The notes beneath the pieces were generated by a model that was not told the DNA's origin, made no database searches, and saw only the letters and a program-made list of their open reading frames with translations. A program made the translations under genes and the position numbers. A stretch of 64,000 bases of DNA. It comes from Diacronema lutheri. Taxonomy: Eukaryota; Haptophyta; Pavlovophyceae; Pavlovales; Pavlovaceae. Of the stretch, positions 57,097 to 64,000 are shown in pieces. How positions within the stretch are numbered: position 1 is the first letter of the stretch; each line of letters starts with the position of its first letter. The stretch spans positions 682,001 to 746,000 of the forward strand of contig JAGTXO010000008.1 of the NCBI GenBank assembly GCA_019448385.1, in the 5' to 3' direction.

Positions 57097-57576
57097 TCAC
57101 TCGTCCTCCTCTTTCACATAGTAGAAGAATTGGGCCATCGGCGCGACGAATGAGATGACGAGCAGGCCGACGACGACGGTCGAGTACTTGAACTTGCCCT
57201 TCTCCGTCACGTCCTTGTCCTTGAAGGTGCCCTTGACCTGCGTCTCGTACTGGGTCTGCTGCGGCGCTGCGGCGCGCTCCTCGAGGAACTTCTTCTGCTG
57301 CGGGCGCAGCTCCGAAAGCTGGCTCGGGTCGAGCCCGTCGCTCTCCGCGGCCATGAGCGCCGTGGGAGCGCTCAGCGCCACGGAATCGGCCATGGCGTTC
57401 GCCGAGCCAGTTGCGACGGCGAGCGCGAGCGTCGCGCCAGCCAGCGCGTGGCGGCCGGCGGCCGGGCCCCAGGCCATCGCGGGCTCGGCGCGCTTCACGA
57501 GCGGTACGCGCGAGTGTGCCACGACGGAGCGCGGCGCACGCACCGCGCCCGCGATCGCAAGCAGTACGACGAGCAT
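57097..57576 (-). CDS. Thylakoid-targeted single-TM protein
   Basis: 159 residues from ATG 57576. Presequence with signal peptide (MLVVLLAIAGAVRAPR), transit-like basic part, then a second hydrophobic stretch ALAGATLALAVATGSANAMA ending in an A-x-A type thylakoid-processing site. Mature part: LDPSQLSELRPQQKKFLEER, YETQVKGTFKDKDVTEKGKF, then one TM helix (STVVVGLLVISFVAPMAQFF) and an acidic tail YVKEEDE. This suggests a small thylakoid membrane protein with a lumenal N-terminus. I cannot name it. It is divergent from the YGGT gene, with 66 bp between ATGs. Confidence 0.7.
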   Translation of the reverse strand: MLVVLLAIAGAVRAPRSVVAHSRVPLVKRAEPAMAWGPAAGRHALAGATLALAVATGSANAMADSVALSAPTALMAAESDGLDPSQLSELRPQQKKFLEERAAAPQQTQYETQVKGTFKDKDVTEKGKFKYSTVVVGLLVISFVAPMAQFFYYVKEEDE

Positions 57577-57642
57577 GGCGCAGAGCGGCCTGGAATTATT
57601 ACAGCAGCTCGCTTTTCAATTCGTCTGCCGAGCACCCTCTCG
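57577..57642. promoter_or_regulatory. 66-bp divergent promoter of two plastid genes
   Basis: Separates ATG 57576 (minus) and ATG 57643 (plus). Contains GGAATTATTACAGC and GCTTTTCAATTC as the only AT-rich words. Both products are plastid membrane proteins. Confidence 0.5.
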
Positions 57643-58167
57643 ATGACGACGCGCGGTGCGACGTTCGCGCTGGTCGCGTGCCTGCCGGCCCTAGCGGCGG
57701 CGCTGCGCGCACCCGCGGTCGTGCAGGCCACTCAACGCGTCGGCCAACGGCCCGTGTCCACTCCCGCCGCCATTCAGCCCGTGGACCTGCGCGCCACGAG
57801 CGCGTTCGCGTCGAGCGCCGTGCTCCTCCTCGCGCCGCTCGCCGCGGCTGCAGCTGAGATGGACAGCAGCGCCAGCAACGCGGCGCTGGCGCGGTCGGTG
57901 GTCGACCCCATGCTCAGCATTTTCTCGCTCCTCTTCCTCGTCCGCATCGTCCTCAGCTGGTACCCGCAGCTGCTGCAGAAGATGCCGTACAAGGCACTCG
58001 CCGTGCCCGTCGAGCCCTTCCTCCGCCTCCTCCGCACGGTCGTCGAACCGATCGGCGGAGTGGACATCACGCCGATCGTGTGGCTCGCCCTTTGCACTTT
58101 CCTGCGCGAGATCCTCGTCGGGCCGCAGGGTATCCTCAGCCTCATGGCGCAGCAAAGGCTGGGATGA
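57643..58167 (+). CDS. YGGT-family plastid membrane protein (CCB3/YlmG-like)
   Basis: 174 residues. Presequence MTTRGATFALVACLPALAAA with LRAP at the cleavage region, then a second hydrophobic stretch. The YGGT domain shows VVDPMLSIFSLLFLVRIVLS, WYPQLLQKMP, VPVEPFLRLLRTVVEPIGGV and DITPIVWLALCTFLREIL, the two-helix layout of the family. Plastid YGGT proteins act in haem attachment to cytochrome b6 (CCB3) or in nucleoid distribution (YlmG1). Which applies cannot be decided. Confidence 0.85.
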   Translation: MTTRGATFALVACLPALAAALRAPAVVQATQRVGQRPVSTPAAIQPVDLRATSAFASSAVLLLAPLAAAAAEMDSSASNAALARSVVDPMLSIFSLLFLVRIVLSWYPQLLQKMPYKALAVPVEPFLRLLRTVVEPIGGVDITPIVWLALCTFLREILVGPQGILSLMAQQRLG

Positions 58168-58470
58168 GCTGGCGGCACGGCAGCGCAGCGGGTGGCGAGA
58201 TGTCACGGGCGTCGCTTGAGCGGCGAAAAGGGTGAAGGAGCAGCGCGCAGTGCGGCTCAAGGCGACAAGCGTCTGGCCGCACGGCACACTCGCGGTCGTC
58301 GTTCAGTCTGCGGCGTGACTCCGACTCGGACCGCGCACAGTGGCGGTCACGCTCGACTGGTGCACGATTTCGCTGACTGACGTGCGAGCACCACGTCGCC
58401 GCACGTTGTGCCGTGACGCGCCGCACGGTGGCCAAGCTCACGCCGTGCACGCTCATGCGAGCTGAAGGCG
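58168..58470. other. Intergenic region
   Basis: 303 bp before the P5A ATPase ATG. GC-rich; GACTCCGACTCGGACC and GTGACTCCGAC words only. Nothing recognisable. Confidence 0.5.
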
Positions 58471-61400
58471 ATGGCATGCGTGGCTCTCATTGGCCTCGTG
58501 GCGTTCGCCGCCTCGCGCGACGCGCACCTCGGCCGGCGGCCGGCCGGTGACGCGCCGTGCGCGTCGACGTCGATCGAATCGATCCGGCTCGTGCGGCGCC
58601 GGCCACTCTCGCGCGCGCTGCAGCACGTGCCCTTCTGCGCCGTGCACGCGGCCACGCTGCGCGGCGTGCGCGCCGCGCCCGCCGAGTCCGTCGCGCCCGC
58701 CGTGCGCGCTACTGTCGGCGTGCTGCTCCACGCGCTCTTTGTCCTCGCGCAGTTTTGGCTGCCAGCGCTCGGCTGGCGGCTGCACTATGCGCCCGAGGCG
58801 TGCAGCGCGCTCGCGACGCACGCGCTCGTGCGCCCTCGGCCCAGTTGCGGGCCGCTGTCTCTCGTCGAGCTGTACCGCACGCGCTCGCGGCTGCAGATCA
58901 GCGCCCACCACGTGCGGCTCGCCGCCGCAACGCCGGCTCGCGCCGGCCGCCTGCCCACGTCCGCGTCGCTCCACTTTCGCGAGCCTCGGCTGCCGACCGC
59001 CCGGCCGCTGCGCTGGTACCACGCGCGCGCGGTCACCGGCCTCGCCTCGCGCGAGCACGCGCGGCTGCTTGACGTGCACGGCCCCAACGAGTGCAGCTTG
59101 CCGCCACCGAGCGCGCGGCGGCTTCTCGTCGCGCAGCTGCTCGCGCCGCTCACTATCGTCCAGCTCGCGACTGCGCTGCTGTGGTGTCTGGACGCGGACG
59201 TGGGCCGCGCGCTGATGGGCATGTTCTCAGCCCTCTCCTTTGAAGCCACCACCGCGCTCGCGAGTTACCGCTCCGCGCTTGCCGTGCACCGGCTGCACCA
59301 ACCGCCTCCGCCTGTTCTCGCGCTCCGCGACGGCGATTGGGCTGCCGTCCCAGCGCGCACGCTCTGCCCCGGCGACGTCTTCTCGCTGCGCGCGGGCGCG
59401 CGCGTGCCGTGCGACGCGGTACTGATGCACGGCAGCGCGCTCATTGACGAAGCCTCGCTCACCGGGGAGGCCGTGCCGCAGCCCAAGGAGGGGTTGCCGC
59501 ACGCACCGCCCCGCCGCACCGCGCCGACGCCGCCGAATGCGCCGAGCGCGTCCTCGCCCGGCCAGGGCCGCACGCCGGACGGACTGGAGCGCCTCGACGA
59601 TGCGCCTGGCGGACGGCATGCGGGCAGCGCGCTGCGCGGCGGCACGCGCGCGCTGCTCGTGGACGTGGTCTCGCTGCGGCCGTCAAACGCGGCGACACCC
59701 TCTCCGCGCGCGAGCGCAGCGCGGCACGTGGCGTTCCCGCCGGACGGCGGCGTGCCCTGCGTCGCCGTGCGCACGGGGCATCGCGCGGCGCACGGCGTGG
59801 CGCTGCGCGCGGCCGCGCGCACCGCCGCGCCGCACGCGAGCGTTGCGAGCGGCGCAGCTGAGACGCGCGAATCGCTTATCGTGGTCGCGCTGATGCTCAC
59901 GGCCGGCGCATGCGCGTGTGCGTACGTCGCCCGGCACGCGCGCGCGAGCTCGGAGCGCGCGCTCTACGTGCACTGCGCGCTGATCCTGCTGTCGGTGGTG
60001 CCCGCCGACCTCCCGTCGCAGGCCGCGCTCTCCGTCGGCGCGGCGCTGCGTTCGTTGCGCGCGCACGGCGTGCTGTGCGTCGATCCGGCCGCGCTGCCGG
60101 CCGCCGGCCGCGTGTCGTGCGTCGCCTTTGACAAGACCGGCACGCTCATCGACGACGAGCCCACGCTGCGCGGCGTGATTCCCGCGTCGGCCTTGCACCA
60201 GCCGCCCGCGCCGTCCGCCAAGCGGCGCGACGGCGCGGCAGCCGCCGTGGTGGACGCACGCGACGCGCCATGGGCGGCAAGGCTGGCGCTAGCAAGCTGC
60301 CACGCCCTTATGCCGCTTGCTGGCGCGGCTGGAGCGGCGGAGGCCGAGGCTTTGGATGGGCGCACGGAGGGAACGGCACGGGCCGCGCAGCCCGACGGCT
60401 CGTCCGATGCGGAGCTGTCGGACGCGTCCGACTCGGAGCTGTCGGACCCTTCCGACGCGCTCGGCGATCCGATAGAGCGCGCGGCGCTCTGCGCGCTCGG
60501 CTGCGCGCTCTCCGCGGACGGGCACGCCACGCTGCTGCCGCAGCCGGCCGCGCAATCCGCGCGACACATGCCGAACGCGGCCGGCACGGAGGCGGCGCGC
60601 GGCGCGCGCCAGGCGCGCGTCAGTGCTCGCGCGCCTGGTGCTCTCATCGAACTCGTAGCACGCGAGCCCTTCTCGCCAGATCGCCGCAGGATGTCGGTGG
60701 TCGTGCGCGTCTCGGCGCAGCCGCGCGACGCGCACCTGCCTGCCGGCGCGCGCGGCACGTGGGTTTTCGTCAAGGGCGCCGCCGAGGCGATCGCCGCGCT
60801 GTCCGGTATCGTGCCGCCGGGCTATGCGGCCGCGCACGAGCGCGCGGCCGCGCGCGGTGAGCGCGTGCTCGCAATCGCAGCGCGGCAGCTCACGCGCTCG
60901 GAGGAGCATGGCGTCGCGAGCGGCCGGCTACGCCCCGCTGACGTCGAGCGTGGCGCGACGGTGTGCGGCCTCGCGCTCTTCCGCGCGGCGCCGCACGTCG
61001 ACTCCGTTGAAACGGTGCGGCGGTTACGTGACGCGGGGTTACGTACGTGCGTCATCACCGGTGACGCGCTCGGCACGGCGCTGTGGGCTGCGAGGGCTTG
61101 CGGCGTGCTCGTGCCCAGCGCGCGCGTCGCGTGCCTCGCGCCCGCACCCGCAACCAGTGCGAAGGGACGCGACGACGACGACGACGACGCTCGCGCCGGC
61201 GCGCCTGCTGGCAAGGAGCGTCCAACGCTCCGTTTCGTCGAGCTTTCACCACGCACGTGGCAACCGCGGCCCGGGCGCGCGCACCGCGTGCCGCCGACGG
61301 CCGCGGGCGTGCGCGTCTTCGCGCGCACCTACGCGCTCGCCGCGACGGGCGACGCGCTCGACGCGCTCGCCGCGACTCTGCCCGAGGCGCACGCGGCCGT

Positions 61401-63148
61401 GTGCGCGCGCGCGAGCGTCCTTGCGCGGATCGCGCCGCAGGCGAAGGCGACGGCCGTGAGGGCGATCGAGGTGCGCCGTGCGCTGCGCGGAGTGACCGCG
61501 CCTGCAGTGGCCGCCCGCCGTCGTTTTTTTTTTAAAAAAAAACCCAACCCAACCCGCGCGCCGACTGCTTGCCCCCGCACCGTCGCATATGCTCGTGCCG
61601 CGCCGCCCGTGCCGGCTTCGAGTCTACTAACGGCTGCCAGAGCGAAGCCCTGCGCCCCAACCATCCGACCGGGCCGCTTTTGATGGCCCGGCGCGGCTGA
61701 TGGGCGCACGACATGCGCACGCCAACCAACCTCCCCCTCCCCGCGCGCGCGCGCGCGCGCGTCTCGCACCCAATGCCGTCGACCCTGCCGTGCCCACTCC
61801 CCCCCCCCCCCCCCCCCCCCCCCCTGGCCCCCCTCCCCACCCCCCGGGCGCGTGCGCGCCTCCGCCGTCGCTCGAGCTGCAGGCCGGCGGCGAGCGCTGC
61901 CTGATGGTCGGCGATGGGGCCAACGACGCGGCCGCGCTGCAGGCCGCCACGTGCGGCGTGGCCCTCCTCTCCGCGCGCCCACCCGCGGGCGCGCGCACGC
62001 GCGCGTCCGCGCAGGCGCGCGCGCGCGCCGAGGCGGCCTCTGCGGAGGAGGCGGCGATTCGCGCGCTGGACGCCGAGGCGCAGCGGCGCGTGGAGGCGCG
62101 CGATTTTGCTGGCGCGCTTGACGTGATGCGCCGCCGCGCGGCCGTGCAGGCCAGCGCGCGCGCGGCCAAGCTCGCGCGGCGCGCGGCCGAGCGCGCGGCG
62201 AGCGTTGCGCGAGGCGAGGAGGTGGGCGGCCCGTTCGGCGAGGTGATGGAGCGCGTCGACGCGCTGCTCGGCCATGCGTCGGCGGACGGCGGCGGCGCGG
62301 ACGGCGAGAGCGCGCTGGCGAGCGCCGGCGAGGCGTCCATGGCCGCGCCCTTCTCCGCCCGGCCAGGCACGCCGCTCGCCGCGCTCGCCATTCTTCGGCA
62401 CGCGCGCGCCGCGGCGGGCCACGCGGTGCAGATGCGCGCGCTCATCTGCCTCCACGGCCTCTCCGCGGCGGGCGCGCTCTCCGCGCTGCACCTGCGCGGC
62501 GTGCGCTACGGCCGCGCGCATCTCCTCGCGGCCAACGCGATCAGCACGTTGTGCGGCATTGCGACCGCCTTCCCGCAGCTTCGCGCTGCCCTCTCGCGCG
62601 CACCACCTTTGTCGAGTCTCCTCGCGCCGCGCCTCGCGGCCAGCCTCGTGCTGCAGGCGGCGACGCACTGCGCGACCATGGCGGGCGCGCTGCTGATTGG
62701 CGAGGCCGAAGACGGCGCACGCGCGGCCATGCGTGCCGCCGGTGCGAGCGCGGGTGTCGCGACGGTCGCCGGGCCGGCGGCCATCGTGCTCGGCGCGCCC
62801 GAGCGGCAGTTCACGCCGTCCGCAGTCAACACGGCGGTGGTCTGCGTCGAGCTCGCGCAGACCGTCGCAATCACCGCGGCGAGCGCGCGCCTCGCGCACC
62901 CGCCCAAAGCGCGGCGCCTCGCGTTCGCGCGCGCGTTCCGCACGGCCGATGCCGCCATCGTTCTCGCAGCGAGTGGGCTGGTGCCGGCGCTCGGCCAGCT
63001 GCTCCAGCTGCAGCCGGCGAGCGCGCGCTTCCGTGCGCAGCTCGTCGCGCTCGTCCTTGCCGATCGTGTCGTGTCGGCGGCGTGCGATCGAATGATTGCC
63101 GCACTCGCGGGCGCGCTGGGGCCTCGGGAGGGCCACAGTGGCTTCTGA
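58471..63148 (+). CDS. P5A-type P-type ATPase (ATP13A1/Spf1-like)
   Basis: Two exons, 58471-61470 and 61883-63148 (1421 aa); the junction gives AIEAGGERCLMVGDGANDAA. P5A ATPases dislocate mislocalised helices from the ER membrane. Visible: N-terminal TM pair, VTGLASREHARLLDVHGPNE, actuator loop SALIDEASLTGEAVPQPKEG, phosphorylation site VAFDKTGTLIDDEPTLRG, nucleotide domain REPFSPDRRRMSVVVRV and WVFVKGAAEAIAALS, and hinge LMVGDGANDAAALQA. Two departures from consensus: TGEA instead of TGES, and DKTGTLI instead of DKTGTLT. Six C-terminal TM helices follow. An alternative donor at 61491 is possible. Confidence 0.85.
61799..61824. repeat. C-homopolymer in P5A ATPase intron
   Basis: About 26 consecutive C within the 412-bp intron. 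The same intron has a T10/A9 block near 61,525-61,545 followed by CCCAACCCAACCC. Confidence 0.9.
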
Positions 63149-63160
63149 TTTTCTAGATTT

Positions 63161-64000
63161 CTAAGGCCGTGACGGCAAGGGCGTGCTCGTGCAAAAGCCC
63201 GAGCGCGCGCAGCGCAAGCACCCGCTGATGCTCGCGCACTGCGCGTCGTCCGCGCACGGAGGACCATGCACATTCGGCACGCACCTGCTGGGGCCATCTG
63301 GTGAGGGCGCGGGGCCGGGCGCAGGCGTCGGCCCACTGCCGCCCGACCCACACACTGCGTCAAACTGGTTGGTGGCGGCGAGCTTCCACGAAAGCGTGCC
63401 GTTGGAGTTGCGCGCACCGCACGCGGAGAGCATCAGCTGCGAGTTGTGCGTGTCGACGCTGAAGACCTCAAAGCCAGCGGTTGCGACGGCGTTGGCGATC
63501 GCCGCTAGGTCGCCGCCCGCGCGCCTCACGTCTGCCATCACGTGCAGGGGCGCGGCGGCGAGCGCGCAGACCTGCGCGAAAAAGTCGGCCTGCGAGGCCA
63601 CCCCTGCGCACTTCCCGTGCTTGTCCCACTCGTGCGTGACGAACACCTCCTGGTGGTCCGGGTTGACCGACGGGAAGTTGTAGCACGCCGGCAGGCCAGG
63701 CTTGGGCGGCGCGAGGCTCGCGGGCGCGAGGCACGGCGAATTACCGTACGGCGGCAACTCGGGCCAAAGGCCGTGCACGCTCGGCATGTCGTGGTGGTAG
63801 TAGCTCGGCCCATACCCCGTCTCGAGCGCGAGGACGCCGCACGCGGGCGCGCGTCCGCAGTGCATCCCGTCGCTTGTTTGGTGCGCGCGGCTGGCGGCGG
63901 GCGACGGCGGCGACGGTGACGTGTGGCGCACGAGCGGGCGGCCGAATAAAGGCGATGACACCCAGCCAAGGAGCACGCACCCGGCGAGCGTCACGACCGC
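63161..64000 (-). CDS. Secreted RNase T2 family ribonuclease (5' end outside window)
   Basis: At least 277 residues; the frame is open to the window edge and no ATG is seen, so the start lies beyond 64000. A hydrophobic signal peptide (TLAGCVLLGWVSSPLFG) precedes the T2 fold. Catalytic segments: SVHGLWPELPPYG (CAS-1, HGLWP) and FVTHEWDKHGKCAG (CAS-2, HEWxKHG), with all three catalytic His/Glu/Lys-His residues present. A Pro-rich linker leads to a Cys-rich tail (CVPNVHGPPCADDAQCASIS GCLRC). T2 enzymes cleave single-stranded RNA in secretory compartments, vacuoles or outside the cell. It converges with the P5A gene, 12 bp between stops. Confidence 0.9.
   Translation of the reverse strand, partial: AVVTLAGCVLLGWVSSPLFGRPLVRHTSPSPPSPAASRAHQTSDGMHCGRAPACGVLALETGYGPSYYHHDMPSVHGLWPELPPYGNSPCLAPASLAPPKPGLPACYNFPSVNPDHQEVFVTHEWDKHGKCAGVASQADFFAQVCALAAAPLHVMADVRRAGGDLAAIANAVATAGFEVFSVDTHNSQLMLSACGARNSNGTLSWKLAATNQFDAVCGSGGSGPTPAPGPAPSPDGPSRCVPNVHGPPCADDAQCASISGCLRCARSGFCTSTPLPSRP

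Overview
This window reads as nuclear DNA of a very GC-rich, compact, flagellated alga with a red-lineage secondary plastid. A haptophyte, perhaps Pavlovales-like, is my best guess; this is inference. Several nuclear genes encode plastid precursors with a signal peptide followed by an ASAF-type Phe or Leu at the cleavage site (uL24c, ribulose-phosphate epimerase, a rubredoxin, aspartate-semialdehyde dehydrogenase, a YGGT protein). A C2CD3-like centriole protein and a PG-rich flagellar protein indicate a flagellum. Short GT-AG introns, GC-rich and often starting GTGCG, interrupt many genes. I placed their boundaries by restoring frame and conserved family motifs.

Layout. 0.1-2.4 kb: WRNIP1/RarA ATPase in four exons. 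2.6-5.75 kb: non-LTR retroelement with a reverse transcriptase and a C-terminal PD-(D/E)XK-like nuclease, broken by one frameshift. 5.9-12.9 kb: membrane acyltransferase, plastid GNAT, PELP1/RIX1-like protein, secreted Cys-rich protein. 13.0-20.0 kb: plastid uL24, FIG4-type SAC phosphatase, plastid rubredoxin, plastid RPE. 20.4-25.6 kb: small YxRxxNI-motif protein, membrane protein, PDK1-like kinase, ShKT-prolyl 4-hydroxylase. 25.8-27.3 kb: plastid aspartate-semialdehyde dehydrogenase.

27.4-32.9 kb is the most unusual part. It holds a Fanzor (eukaryotic TnpB-like RNA-guided nuclease) on the minus strand. Directly after its stop codon lies a run of near-perfect hairpins, a candidate omega/fRNA locus. 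A second palindrome-rich block lies on its 5' side, and a 124-bp inverted repeat pair brackets a 7.26-kb segment. 32.2-36.9 kb is repeat-rich with degenerate ORFs.

36.9-41 kb: APH-fold kinase, disordered protein, PHF5A/SF3b14b in four exons. 41.2-49.5 kb: C2CD3-like gene, small protein, CDKAL1. 49.5-50.3 kb: a 5'-truncated second copy of the retroelement nuclease end. 50.7-51.4 kb: 189-bp tandem repeat. 51.5-64 kb: GT8 glycosyltransferase, RlmL-like methyltransferase, flagellar protein, anchored coiled-coil protein, TSSC4-like protein, thylakoid protein, YGGT protein, P5A ATPase, and a secreted RNase T2 cut by the window end.

Genes are packed tightly: divergent pairs are separated by about 55-130 bp, and convergent neighbours by as little as 12-17 bp. 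Several promoters carry a near-palindromic TTTTAAAA-like element only about 20 nt from the ATG.
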